A stretch of 64,000 nucleotides of DNA from an uncultured Ruminococcus sp. (GTDB lineage Bacteria > Bacillota > Clostridia > Oscillospirales > Ruminococcaceae): assembly GCA_946413815.1 (NCBI GenBank), contig CAMKMD010000009.1:1-64000 (forward strand). The letters run 5' to 3'. The notes beneath the pieces were generated by a model that saw only the letters and a list, made by a program, of their open reading frames with translations, did not search any database and had not been told where the DNA came from. Positions 38,598 to 48,530 of this stretch are shown here, piece by piece (within the stretch, counting starts at the first letter, position 1; every line of letters begins with the position of its first letter). A program made the translations under genes and the position numbers.

Positions 38598-39795
38598 GGC
38601 GGCCAACGGTGAGGGGACGAAGTATCGTCTCGCCAACGGGAAGTGGCGTGGAGCAATCTACGCCACACTTCCTGATGGAGGTAAAAAACGGATTTATCGG
38701 CAATTCCGTACCCGCAAGGAAGCGGACGAGTGGCTCACCAGGATTAAAGCGGAAATCAGCGCCGGGAAACCCGTCCTCTGCTCCGACCAACCATTCGGTG
38801 AGTATCTCGAACAATGGTATGAGAAGTTCGGATGTGTTGCTGTCAGAGACGCCACAAGGATGAATTACATAGGCTACCTGAGGCACGTTCAGCGGCATAT
38901 GATCAGGAATGTCAAGCTCAAGCATCTGACAGCCGAGGATCTTCAGGATTTCGTTTCTTATCTTCAGAAATGTGGACACCTGGACACACCAGAGCAGTCG
39001 CTCAGTTCAAAGACCATACGCAACATTTTAAATATGGTCCACAAGGCGCTCAACCACGCCGTCGGCAGGCAGCTGATCTATCATAATGCAGCCGACTATG
39101 TCCAGCTTCCTAAGGTAATTACGCCAGAAATTCGTGTACTTACTGAGCCGGAGATTGGCAGGTTCGTAGCAGCAATGAAGGGTGACAGCCTTCAGATCGC
39201 TCTGGTGCTGATGCTGTTTTGCGGCTTAAGACTGGGCGAGGCCTGTGCCCTTACGCACGACGATGTGCGCTGTGATGATGGAATTCACTACCTCAGCATT
39301 ACGAAGTCCCTTAACCGTGTTACGAACTTCGAGGCAAAGGTCGGTGAGCCAAAGACAGTGCTCAGAGTTCAGGCCACAAAGACGTCCAAGGGTAAGCGAC
39401 AAGTTCCCTTGCTTCCTGAAGTCGCTGAGAAGGTGCTCGCTCATATGAGCTGGCAGCAGAAGCAGGCGGGGCAGTCCTACGGGCTGTATGAGGAGAACCC
39501 ATATCTCGTGTCCAACGAGCTTGGACGCTTTCTCGACCCTGGTACTGTGAGAAAGAAGTTGAAGGTTGTTGCCGAGAGCATCGGCATCACAGACTTCCAT
39601 CCGCACTGTCTCAGGCATACTTATGCCAGTCAAGCGGTCAAGTGCGGTGTCCCACTCCCCTATCTCAGTGATATCCTGGGGCACGAGAGCACGGCGTTCA
39701 CGGCAAAAGTGTATGTCTCTCTTGACTTAGAGGGACGTGCGAAGGCTCAGTCTGCTATGGCTGAGTTCGTAAAGAAATCATTTAACAATATCTAA
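38590..39795 (+). CDS. int: Tyrosine recombinase/integrase
   Basis: MRKAANGEGTKYRLANGKWRG; FCGLRLGEACALTHDD; LRHTYASQAVKCGV; LGHESTAFTAKVYV; start overlaps xis. Confidence 0.9.
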   Translation: MRKAANGEGTKYRLANGKWRGAIYATLPDGGKKRIYRQFRTRKEADEWLTRIKAEISAGKPVLCSDQPFGEYLEQWYEKFGCVAVRDATRMNYIGYLRHVQRHMIRNVKLKHLTAEDLQDFVSYLQKCGHLDTPEQSLSSKTIRNILNMVHKALNHAVGRQLIYHNAADYVQLPKVITPEIRVLTEPEIGRFVAAMKGDSLQIALVLMLFCGLRLGEACALTHDDVRCDDGIHYLSITKSLNRVTNFEAKVGEPKTVLRVQATKTSKGKRQVPLLPEVAEKVLAHMSWQQKQAGQSYGLYEENPYLVSNELGRFLDPGTVRKKLKVVAESIGITDFHPHCLRHTYASQAVKCGVPLPYLSDILGHESTAFTAKVYVSLDLEGRAKAQSAMAEFVKKSFNNI

Positions 39796-39833
39796 AGTCG
39801 GGGGCATCGCGCCCCCGCAGAAAGGAAAAGATC

Positions 39834-41198
39834 ATGTTAACGCAGATTAACAAACTCTTATCAAGCCTCCCGCCAATCCTGATCTCTGAAAAGGATGTGG
39901 CCTCGCAGATTACTCGTGAGGTCATACGTCTGGGTATCATCAAGTATGACAAGCAGACACCATACGTCAAGCTTCCGACGCACTGGCAGAAGTTCAGCAG
40001 ACCCGACCTTCAAGTGGTCATCCGAAATCTCATCTGCCCTGAGGACAGGCAATCGGTCGGTTCGAATACCATAGTCGAGGTCGGAAAGAGACTTTCTGAG
40101 GACCTCTCACTGAAGATTGACATTGAGGGGGCGTTCTGGAAACAGCAGGAACTTATAAATTTTAAAAATGGTGTACTTAACATAAGAACAGGCGAATTCA
40201 GCCCGGAGAGAGGAAAATACATCTTCAACTACGTTCTCGCAGCAAACTACAGGGAGAATGCAACGGAGAAGGATTGCCCAAACTTCATGCGCTTCATCGC
40301 AACTTCAGCTGGCGCAGAGAACAAGGAATGCATACTCGTTTCCACCGGCTTTGCTATCTCTTCGCTTACAGATGTAAAGAAGTCTGTCTTCTTGATTGGT
40401 GAATCCGACGGCGGAAAGTCCACGTATCTGAGATTGGTCGAAAGTGCAGTAGCGCCTGAACTCGCATCCAGCATAAGTTTTCAACAGCTTGCTGACCGCC
40501 ACTACATCATACAGCTCTTGGGTAAGAAGCTGAACCTGTCCTATGACAACAGCGCCAAGGCCATGGACAACGAGCAGATCTTCAAGAGCGTTGTCTCCTG
40601 TGAGCGCATCGAGGGCAGAGCTCTCCGTGAGAATCCCGTGCAGTTTATCCCAGTCGCAAAGCTCTTCTTTGCGTCCAATAAACCCTACGTCTTCAAGCAT
40701 CCGGATCTGGCGCTGTATCGCAGAATGGTCATAATACCATTCGAGTACAGCATCCCACCTGAGAAACAGGACAAAACTCTTCTTGATAAGCTTCTGTCCG
40801 AGCGTGATGCGATATTCTCTCTCGCAGCTAAGAGCCTCAAAGCCTTTGTTCTGTCCGGATACAATTTCAGGATGTCACCGAAGGCCCAAGCTTATCTTGC
40901 CAGCCGTATAGCTGCCCTCCACAGCGTCGAGGAATTCCTCAGCGACCGTGCGAAGATAGACGCGAACGGTTCGGTATCTGCAGCAGTGCTGTATGATAAC
41001 TATAAGGCATGGTGTGTCGACAATGCTCTTGATGCCGAGGACAAGACCGAATTTAAGGAGAATGTCCTCAGCTTCAATCCTGCAGTGGACTACAAGAAGA
41101 TTGGACCGAAGCAGAAACGCGTATGGGGATTCAAGGGACTGAGACTCAAGACCACGGAGGAGCTGAGTGCCCCGGATGACAAGAATGAGGTGAAGTAA
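39834..41198 (+). CDS. Phage/plasmid primase-helicase (SF3/D5-type, DUF5906-like)
   Basis: Walker A LIGESDGGKSTYLRL; FKNGVLNIRTGEF; LFFASNKPYVFKHPDLALYRRMVIIPFEY. Confidence 0.8.
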   Translation: MLTQINKLLSSLPPILISEKDVASQITREVIRLGIIKYDKQTPYVKLPTHWQKFSRPDLQVVIRNLICPEDRQSVGSNTIVEVGKRLSEDLSLKIDIEGAFWKQQELINFKNGVLNIRTGEFSPERGKYIFNYVLAANYRENATEKDCPNFMRFIATSAGAENKECILVSTGFAISSLTDVKKSVFLIGESDGGKSTYLRLVESAVAPELASSISFQQLADRHYIIQLLGKKLNLSYDNSAKAMDNEQIFKSVVSCERIEGRALRENPVQFIPVAKLFFASNKPYVFKHPDLALYRRMVIIPFEYSIPPEKQDKTLLDKLLSERDAIFSLAAKSLKAFVLSGYNFRMSPKAQAYLASRIAALHSVEEFLSDRAKIDANGSVSAAVLYDNYKAWCVDNALDAEDKTEFKENVLSFNPAVDYKKIGPKQKRVWGFKGLRLKTTEELSAPDDKNEVK

Positions 41199-41256
41199 AA
41201 TGAATTACAATAATACTGGCTATAAGCCGAGAGACGACTGGATCTGATGTATAGTT

Positions 41257-41303
41257 ATGTAATGATGCCGCTAGCAAGATTCCGCGGCGTTATTACATTA
41301 CAT
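41257..41303. other. Imperfect inverted repeat, candidate oriT
   Basis: ATGTAATGATGCCGC ... GCGGCGTTATTACATTACAT, upstream of mobC/mobA. Confidence 0.4.
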
Positions 41304-41338
41304 CCCACATTAAAAAATTATATAAAGGAGTGCTTTCA

Positions 41339-41671
41339 ATGGCCGAAAAAATATTTCAGATGAGGCTCACCAACAGCGAGCATGAAAGACTTGTTCAGCT
41401 CGCTGAGCAGGCCAACATCGACAAGACGGCGCTCGCTAAGCGTCGCATCTTCTCAGACGAAGGTATCATTATCCTCGACAACGCCCACCTTATCTCCCGG
41501 TCTCTGATCGAGATCAGTGACCAGCTGCGAGGTGCACAGCGTGACGGCAAGCTATCCGACGAGCTTGTCGCCAAGACTTATGAAGCGCTCTGTGAGGTTT
41601 CAAGAGCTTTCACCGCCGTCAGCAAGGAGATCACAGAGTTCAAGGCTCAGCAGGAAGGCGGTGGGGACTGA
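41339..41671 (+). CDS. MobC-like relaxosome accessory protein
   Basis: AAAGGAG upstream; small RHH-type protein immediately before the relaxase. Confidence 0.7.
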   Translation: MAEKIFQMRLTNSEHERLVQLAEQANIDKTALAKRRIFSDEGIIILDNAHLISRSLIEISDQLRGAQRDGKLSDELVAKTYEALCEVSRAFTAVSKEITEFKAQQEGGGD

Positions 41672-42783
41672 TGTCAATCGTCAAGTTCGTCAATGTGCGC
41701 TGCACCGAGCCATCTGGCACCCTTCAGCTGCACGCTTACCTGTCAGACTATCTCAAGACCGATGACGGCAAGTACATCGACGGTCTGGGTTTCGTAACTG
41801 ACGACTTCATGGCGGAGTTCGAGGCAGTAAAGCGTGCCAATCAGAAACTGGGCGGGAGTCAATTTCGGCAGATCACAGTTTCCATCTCCCCCGCCGGCAA
41901 TGATCACACCAACGCTGAGTACCTGGAGATTGGTCGGAAAATTGCGGCCTACTATTACGAAAAAGGTCATCAGGCCATGATTTATCTGCATCTTGACACT
42001 GATGTCAGGCATCTCCACATAATGCTGAACAGTGTCAACCTCCGTACCGGAAAAATGTTCACCCAGAGTCGGAGTGAGCTCAACCGCTTCAAGCTGCACT
42101 GCAACCACGTCCTCGCCGAGTACGGCCTCGACCAGATTCGAAAGCCCGCTGAGACGCTGAGTGACTCAACCGTACATGAGCTATGCGACGGCTTCGACTA
42201 CCTGGAGCTCTTCGATGAAATTATGGCGGACAAGGCTTCCGCCCTTGCAGACCTCTTCGAGAAGCCTGAGGTAAGATCTCACGGCTATGAACCTCAGGGC
42301 CGCACCTGCTGGTCCCGCAGCGCCACCTGGCCGGACTTGCCTTTTATGCACTGCTTCGATACTATGATTGCGAAGCCGGAAGGATACATAACCCCACCCC
42401 ACAACTACCCTATCAAGGAGGAAACAATTATGAATAATAAGTCAGATCATCAGGAATTACCGATTGTAACCACCGACCAGTTCCCCGCAGAGGTCAGCAG
42501 TTCTATCCCCGGGCTCACAATCAACTGCAGTAAGACCTTAAATATTGCCGTACCCGAGGGAGCAGACAGCAACGATATCGCCGACCTTGTCAACGCAGTC
42601 GAGCCGCAGCCAGAGACTGATAGAGCATTCAACACGAAACTCGGCATAGCGGCCACTGTGGAACTCCAGAACCTCGGTTACGACATCCCCGTCACAGTTG
42701 ACTGCTCCACAAACATCAATGTCATGTACGAAGATATCATGAAGTCCAATATCATCGATATCCCCGGAGATGAAGATGACTGA
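41671..42783 (+). CDS. Relaxase (MobA/VirD2-type) with long C-terminal extension
   Basis: ITVSISPAGNDHTNAEYLEIGRKIAAYYYEKGHQAMIYLHLDTDVRHLHIMLNSVNLRTGK. Confidence 0.85.
   Translation: MSIVKFVNVRCTEPSGTLQLHAYLSDYLKTDDGKYIDGLGFVTDDFMAEFEAVKRANQKLGGSQFRQITVSISPAGNDHTNAEYLEIGRKIAAYYYEKGHQAMIYLHLDTDVRHLHIMLNSVNLRTGKMFTQSRSELNRFKLHCNHVLAEYGLDQIRKPAETLSDSTVHELCDGFDYLELFDEIMADKASALADLFEKPEVRSHGYEPQGRTCWSRSATWPDLPFMHCFDTMIAKPEGYITPPHNYPIKEETIMNNKSDHQELPIVTTDQFPAEVSSSIPGLTINCSKTLNIAVPEGADSNDIADLVNAVEPQPETDRAFNTKLGIAATVELQNLGYDIPVTVDCSTNINVMYEDIMKSNIIDIPGDEDD
42430..42783 (+). CDS. Putative in-frame nested gene product (117 aa, acidic)
   Basis: AAGGAGG (42415-42421) 8 nt upstream of in-frame ATG within the relaxase ORF. 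Confidence 0.5.
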   Translation: MNNKSDHQELPIVTTDQFPAEVSSSIPGLTINCSKTLNIAVPEGADSNDIADLVNAVEPQPETDRAFNTKLGIAATVELQNLGYDIPVTVDCSTNINVMYEDIMKSNIIDIPGDEDD

Positions 42784-42846
42784 TCCGCTTAAGCGCCCCT
42801 CGGGGCGCTTTTTTTTTGACTGACAGGCACCCGTAAAGCCGCCGCT

Positions 42847-45057
42847 TTACAGCAGTCTGATATACTCCGCCCTTGTGATACCGCCGTACTTCCTGGCAAA
42901 GTCGTCATATCCGCAGTCCTCCGGCAGCCCGAGGCTTCTCATAACCAGTGCAAACTTATCTCTGTTCTCAGGCAGCAGCAGGTCATACTGCATTAGAACT
43001 TGCGGACTTTCCTTCAGTATAGCAGCAAGAGTCATGCCGCAGTAGTCTCCGTGTATCCCGAGACTGACACCGCCGTTGTAGTATACTCCATCATCAAGCA
43101 TCCTGCGCAGTTCCTCCGGCACGTCATTCCAGGGCATCTCAAAGGAGACAAAGCCCCACTCCACGTAAAGTGTTTCCGGCGTCTTCATCTTTGCAGGCTT
43201 GTCCTTCGGGAACAGCTTCACGGAATTCTCCGCCGAGAAGAGCGTCATGTGCTCATCCCGCTTTACTTGTCTTGCAAGACTCAGCCTGAACAGTATATCA
43301 TCCGGTTCAAGCTCCTTGTGTGCGACTATGGGATGAGTGCCCCACAGGATATCGCAGTCGGAGCAGATACCGGGAGTACGCAGGGGCTTACCTCTCAGCT
43401 CCTCAGCCGTCATATCACGGTCATCGGTTATGAAGTCATACATCCGTATGATGACAGGCTGCATCATAAGATGTCTGAAGGAATGAAGCTTCGGCAGTTC
43501 CTTCCATTTTTCGATGTCCCTTGTCTTGCCGAGGATAAGACCGTAGGCGTACTTCTTCCTGTCCACCTGACAGCGGAAGATATCACCGGCTCTGAATCTC
43601 ACAGTCTTATGTTCCATACTGCGCACGGCTGCTATACGCTCAAAGTAATCATCCGGACAGGTGGGAATATAATACTCCATGAAGGCGTGGAAGTCGCTGT
43701 CCGTAGCTATGTCCTTTATCCTGTCATTCTCACCAAGGGCGATATACTGCCTGTTCCTGCGGTTGCCCGCACAGATGCTGCTCTCCCCTTTTTTCAGGTA
43801 GATGCTGACATCACAGCCGAAGGGCATTACCGCCATTACGTTTGTGGGAGTCACAGGCTTTGCCCTGCCCCTTGATGTCAGCGGCAGCAGCATGGTCCTG
43901 TTGTCTGTCTCAAGGTGGGTATCGAATTCCTGATATATCTTCCAGCAGATGCCGCCGTTTTCATCTACGGAATGCTCCTCAAAGATGACCTTGACTATGG
44001 TATTCCCCTCGTAGAAATACACCGTGCGCTTTTTGAGCCAGTGTGTCACACTGTATGCGGCGACTGTCTCCCACTCCGGAGATACAGGGTCAAGTGCAAG
44101 ATAGCGTCTTTCCTCGTCAGTGAGCATGATGGTGTACTGTCCGTCGGTGAAGTACTGCTCCGCCTTCGAGTTTGTCTTATTGACAGAAGGCGGCGCAGTC
44201 TCTGCAACGGCTTTATCCGGTGTGAGACGGTCTCCGCTGAAGCTGCCGAATATCTCCTCGACCGCATTGTAGTTCACACCGTTCCTTCCCTTCCAGTCAA
44301 AGAGCGGGAAGAAGATAAGACCGTCACGGAAGCCGAAGCCTCCGTCATAGTTCGTATAGGTGTGCAGAAAGCCCTTCTCCTCGTTGCCCTCAAGTATACC
44401 GCACATTGAAAGGATGCCGAGAAGACAGTGTACGCCGTTTGCAGTGGTGCTGAGTATCTTCTGCCGATTTATCTCCTTTACAAGTGCAGAATCCTTGTTG
44501 TGAGACTTCATAAGGCTGACTGCGCCGAATATCCTGTTGAGGATGATATAGTCCTCCTCGCAGGGCTCCACAGCGGGGAGCTTTTCAAACTCCCTGAGGT
44601 CATTGAGCACATACTCAGCGCAGGAGTAATCGGGAGAATTGCCGTACTGTACAGGCGGGAGGCAGCGGAATACGCCATGATAATTCCAGTCTATCCTCTC
44701 AGCGGCTTCAAGTCCGTGCGAGCATCCGCAGACAAAGCAGCTGCCGGATTTTCGCTCCGTATCGGCGGAAGAGTGTGCAGGCATAGCCTTAGCGACAAGC
44801 AGGCTTCCCAGAGCGGAGCGGTATCTTGTATCGCCGGTGGAAAGGCTGTAAAGAAAGGCCTTTGCAGCGGCTTCCACTGTAATACGCTCAGACAGTGCCT
44901 TTATCTCAGCCACAATCTCATCATGTGTCATCACAGACTCCGGCACTGCCACGCCTGCCTTGATCGCAGCCTCCTTATCCGCCTCAGACGGTGTACCGTC
45001 AGTGCTGTAGGGCAGGTAGTATTTCTTCAGAAGTGCTATAGCTTTCTTGTCATACAT
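42847..45057 (-). CDS. Large hypothetical protein
   Basis: 736-aa uninterrupted ORF; no recognised domain. Confidence 0.75.
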   Translation of the reverse strand: MYDKKAIALLKKYYLPYSTDGTPSEADKEAAIKAGVAVPESVMTHDEIVAEIKALSERITVEAAAKAFLYSLSTGDTRYRSALGSLLVAKAMPAHSSADTERKSGSCFVCGCSHGLEAAERIDWNYHGVFRCLPPVQYGNSPDYSCAEYVLNDLREFEKLPAVEPCEEDYIILNRIFGAVSLMKSHNKDSALVKEINRQKILSTTANGVHCLLGILSMCGILEGNEEKGFLHTYTNYDGGFGFRDGLIFFPLFDWKGRNGVNYNAVEEIFGSFSGDRLTPDKAVAETAPPSVNKTNSKAEQYFTDGQYTIMLTDEERRYLALDPVSPEWETVAAYSVTHWLKKRTVYFYEGNTIVKVIFEEHSVDENGGICWKIYQEFDTHLETDNRTMLLPLTSRGRAKPVTPTNVMAVMPFGCDVSIYLKKGESSICAGNRRNRQYIALGENDRIKDIATDSDFHAFMEYYIPTCPDDYFERIAAVRSMEHKTVRFRAGDIFRCQVDRKKYAYGLILGKTRDIEKWKELPKLHSFRHLMMQPVIIRMYDFITDDRDMTAEELRGKPLRTPGICSDCDILWGTHPIVAHKELEPDDILFRLSLARQVKRDEHMTLFSAENSVKLFPKDKPAKMKTPETLYVEWGFVSFEMPWNDVPEELRRMLDDGVYYNGGVSLGIHGDYCGMTLAAILKESPQVLMQYDLLLPENRDKFALVMRSLGLPEDCGYDDFARKYGGITRAEYIRLL

Positions 45058-45294
45058 GACGCAGTACCTCCGTTCGTTTCTGTTATAATAATCATAGCAT
45101 AAAACGGGCGGAAAAGCAAGAAGATATGTATACTTGATCTGTAATATGACAGAGAAAGCGCTCCGGTCACCCGGAGCGCTTTGTATGGAGATTGGTATTG
45201 TAAACTACAATAATGCAGGCTTATTTTGTCATATTCTGCATAGCTTTTTCACTGACACCATTGAAGTATGTCAGGTCACGATACCTGCCATTTA

Positions 45295-45810
45295 CTACGG
45301 CAAGAACTGCTCGAGCATACCGACAACTACCTGCCGCTGTGTTCCGTCATCTGTGCAGGATATCACTGTGAGCCTGTTATCTCCGAAGTCATTAAGAACC
45401 CATGTCTCATCAGGCTCAACTATCCTGTACTCGGTGACGGTATAAAGATAGCGCTTCTCATCTGTATCAACGAGGTACATTTCATCTCCGGCTTTTATCT
45501 GGTCAAGGTCGTTGAATATCTCGGCATATATGGTGCTGTTGTGACCGCAGATACAATAATTACCCTTGCCGGGTGCGCCGGTATCTTCAAAATGTCCTGC
45601 CGATACCTGCAGAACCTTTGAATCCGTGCCTTCAAGCACAGGCACTCTGATATTAAGCCCTGGGATCTCAAAGTTGATATTATTATTCAGCAGCTTGCGC
45701 AGATATATCTCTCTGCTGATTTTTCTGTAGCCATAGAGTGCAAGAATACCAACGCTGCAGGCGATCATGATTATACCAGCCACACGCAATATCTTCTTTT
45801 TCATTTTCAT
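45295..45810 (-). CDS. Sortase
   Basis: N-terminal TM; catalytic triad pattern CGHNST (His), LTVISCTDDG (Cys), QRQVVVG (Arg). Confidence 0.85.
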   Translation of the reverse strand: MKMKKKILRVAGIIMIACSVGILALYGYRKISREIYLRKLLNNNINFEIPGLNIRVPVLEGTDSKVLQVSAGHFEDTGAPGKGNYCICGHNSTIYAEIFNDLDQIKAGDEMYLVDTDEKRYLYTVTEYRIVEPDETWVLNDFGDNRLTVISCTDDGTQRQVVVGMLEQFLP

Positions 45811-45869
45811 AATGCACCTGATATTAGTGAAAGTGGCGCCAATGGCGCCACTCTCAGCATTAATGATCT

Positions 45870-48221
45870 TTAGTCTTCTTTTCTTCTCTTGCCGGCTCCG
45901 GACACTGTTACCGCAATAACACCTGATCCAAGCATGAAGAATGCAGCAATTACAATAAGCATATGACCCATTGAATTGATTCCGGTCTGAGGAAGATCAA
46001 CATCATTGCCCTTACTGTCCTTACCCTTACCTGTATCAGGATCAATTACATATGTGTCAAGAACGTTGCCCTTTTCATCTGAAAGAATGATGCTGTATGT
46101 ACCGTCAAGGTTATCCTTTGTAACTGCCTTTGCAGGTGCAGTACCGTTCTTAGATTCATAATCAGCAATAGCCATATCGCCCATTTCGTTTACAGGAGCA
46201 AAGAAGCTGTTCTCTTCAGTTTTACCGGCTGCTGTTTCTGCTGCTGTACCGGTTGAAGATACTGTTGTGCTTTCTGTAGTCACTGTTTCAGACGCAGCCG
46301 ATGTTGTAGTTGTTCCCTTATCAGCCACAGTTGTTGTATATGTATCAGCTGCGGTAGTGACAACAGCTGCTGTTGTAATCTCAGGGGCAGTTGTATCCTC
46401 AGTCTTTGTACCGTAGAAATCAGCAAAGCATTCGCTGATAACATCAAAATCGAACACCTTTGAAAAGTCCTTGCTGCCGTCTTCATTGACAGTTACAAGC
46501 TCATAGTCGGGCTGTATGCCATGATCAATGTCATATCCGTCTTTGTTGGTCATTTTGATTCTGTATGACATATAGAAAGGCATACCGTCAGGAGTAGTAT
46601 AACCGTTTATGCAGCATGAACCACCTGAGCTTTTCTCGCCTATTACCATGATGCCTGCATCCTTGGCATCTGAAGGAAATTCATTTGCACATGAGAAGGA
46701 TGCACCTGATTCGATTACGCCGAAGTTAAGGTCAAACTTCAGCTCTTCATCCTTTTCATCCAGCTTTCCGTCAAGGTTTTTGTCAATGATATACTTCTGA
46801 ACAACTGTTGTTCCCTTGTCCAGGTATTCGTTATAACAAACGGGATCACCGCCCATCAGGCTTATCATATAAATATCTGTCATATCAGGTCCGCCGCCGT
46901 TGGTCGAAACGTCAACGATGAAATTCCTGACATCAGGATTTTCGTCAGCATCCTTCACGCATTCATAGAAAGCAGATATAACATCCACAGGACGCTCACC
47001 TTCTCCTTCGTAGTAAGCTATCCAGCCTGCAAGATCAACAGAACTGAATGAATCGAAGGAGAACAAGGCAGTATCGCCTTTAACGATGTATCTGAAAAAC
47101 TGTCCCTCGTTCTCACCGAAAACAGCATTTTTCTCATTAAATGCTCCTGTATATGAAGAGGACTGATAACCCTCTATTCCGGCAATATCAGCACAAAGCT
47201 CGTAATTGACGTCTTCCTTTAATCCGGATAATACATCATTTACCTGTTCTTTTGTCATATAACCAAGAGCTGTATCAGCCATTACAGTATGACCACCGTC
47301 ATATGTATAGAATTCAAGCTCAGTAAGACCTGTCATGTAGGTGAAAAAGTCTGTTGAAAGCAGCTTCTCCTTTACGCCTCTTGTATCATTATTTGTTTCG
47401 GAAAGGGCAACGTCCAGTCCTTTTTCCCTGATTGCATCAGTAAGCGGGATAGAACCGGGGAAGCCGTAATCGCAGTCAAAAACACGGCATATCTCGTTAT
47501 AGTTGTATGCAGCAAGATCTTCGGGCCTGCCGTTTTCAAAATCCCTGATTATATTCTCCATTCCCTCTGCTGTAAACACATCTTCCAATGGAGAAAAATT
47601 TATATCAAGTGTGTAATAAAGCTCTTTGTCAAAGTATATTCCTCTGTGCTGCATTCCCGAGAACATATTGCAGAGTGTAGGCAGCGGGAACCATATATCT
47701 GAGTCCTCACCGTAGAGATCAATATCATAATCAGCAAAATCGATCACCATATCGTGAGGTTCGCCCTTTTCCTCACCCTCTGACGGTATTACAAATGTAT
47801 TATTCATTGAAGAATCTGCAGAGATTTCTTCTATAGGGAAACAAACGTTCGGATAGTAATCAGATGTTGTAAACACATCCTTATCGGTATCTATCTCGCA
47901 GGCGGCTCCGAGTATATTATTGATATCATAAATGCCTTTTTCGTTCTTTATGATGGTAAGCTCTTCGCCCTGATTGATAGTTCTATAGAACTCAGAAAGG
48001 CTCACATAGGGTATATTCGGAGTCTGTGAGTAGAATCTGCACTGTGTCTCAGTCAGATCACCGGCGTCATAAACATGAGTGATGATTATGCCCTCTGTAA
48101 ATGCCTGATCTGTTGCCTCGGTATCATTGTTGTCTGCAAAAGCTGTCACTGGTACTGCTGCAAGCGAACCTGTTGTAAGTATTAGTGCGGAAATGCCTGC
48201 AATGGTTTTTCTGAAATTCAT
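45870..48221 (-). CDS. LPQTG-anchored S41-family peptidase-like protein
   Basis: GEKSSGGSCCINGYTTPDGMPFYMSYRIKMTNKDGYDIDHGIQPDYEL S41-like; C-terminal LPQTGINSMGHMLIVIAAFFMLGSGVIAVTVSGAGKRRKED. Confidence 0.85.
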   Translation of the reverse strand: MNFRKTIAGISALILTTGSLAAVPVTAFADNNDTEATDQAFTEGIIITHVYDAGDLTETQCRFYSQTPNIPYVSLSEFYRTINQGEELTIIKNEKGIYDINNILGAACEIDTDKDVFTTSDYYPNVCFPIEEISADSSMNNTFVIPSEGEEKGEPHDMVIDFADYDIDLYGEDSDIWFPLPTLCNMFSGMQHRGIYFDKELYYTLDINFSPLEDVFTAEGMENIIRDFENGRPEDLAAYNYNEICRVFDCDYGFPGSIPLTDAIREKGLDVALSETNNDTRGVKEKLLSTDFFTYMTGLTELEFYTYDGGHTVMADTALGYMTKEQVNDVLSGLKEDVNYELCADIAGIEGYQSSSYTGAFNEKNAVFGENEGQFFRYIVKGDTALFSFDSFSSVDLAGWIAYYEGEGERPVDVISAFYECVKDADENPDVRNFIVDVSTNGGGPDMTDIYMISLMGGDPVCYNEYLDKGTTVVQKYIIDKNLDGKLDEKDEELKFDLNFGVIESGASFSCANEFPSDAKDAGIMVIGEKSSGGSCCINGYTTPDGMPFYMSYRIKMTNKDGYDIDHGIQPDYELVTVNEDGSKDFSKVFDFDVISECFADFYGTKTEDTTAPEITTAAVVTTAADTYTTTVADKGTTTTSAASETVTTESTTVSSTGTAAETAAGKTEENSFFAPVNEMGDMAIADYESKNGTAPAKAVTKDNLDGTYSIILSDEKGNVLDTYVIDPDTGKGKDSKGNDVDLPQTGINSMGHMLIVIAAFFMLGSGVIAVTVSGAGKRRKED

Positions 48222-48394
48222 TTCATATCCTCCTGCGTCTTAAATGATATATAGTTTATTAATAATATACTGCTGTCTGCGGTTTCTTTCATCAGATCAC
48301 GCAATACACAGTATACTATTTGCTTATTTTATGGCCTGACATACTGATTATGATAGTAACATTTCCTTTCGTAAGGGCGTTCCCTTTCATTAAT

Positions 48395-48502
48395 ATTATA
48401 ATATCATACCTGAACACAAATAATGAAAATCTGTCGTGAAATGCATCTGATCTGTCGTGAATGGTATTTTATCTTGAATCATTATCAAAAATATGTTATA
48501 AT
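48395..48502. promoter_or_regulatory. Divergent promoter pair flanking 12-bp direct repeats with 21-bp period
   Basis: ATCTGTCGTGAA at 48429-48440 and 48450-48461; plus promoter TTGAAT (48474-48479)-17-TATAAT (48497-48502); minus promoter TTATTT (48418-48423)-17-TATAAT (48395-48400). Confidence 0.75.
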
Positions 48503-48530
48503 ATATTAAAAAAGCGATAAGGAGATTTTT

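Noticed and set aside
43000-45102. Plus-strand ORFs opposite 42847-45057
   Set aside because: Shadow ORFs; the minus-strand ORF is long and continuous while these are fragmented with no domain signal.
46280-46486. Minus-strand 68-aa ORF
   Set aside because: Alternative frame of the Thr/Ala-rich linker in the LPQTG protein gene.
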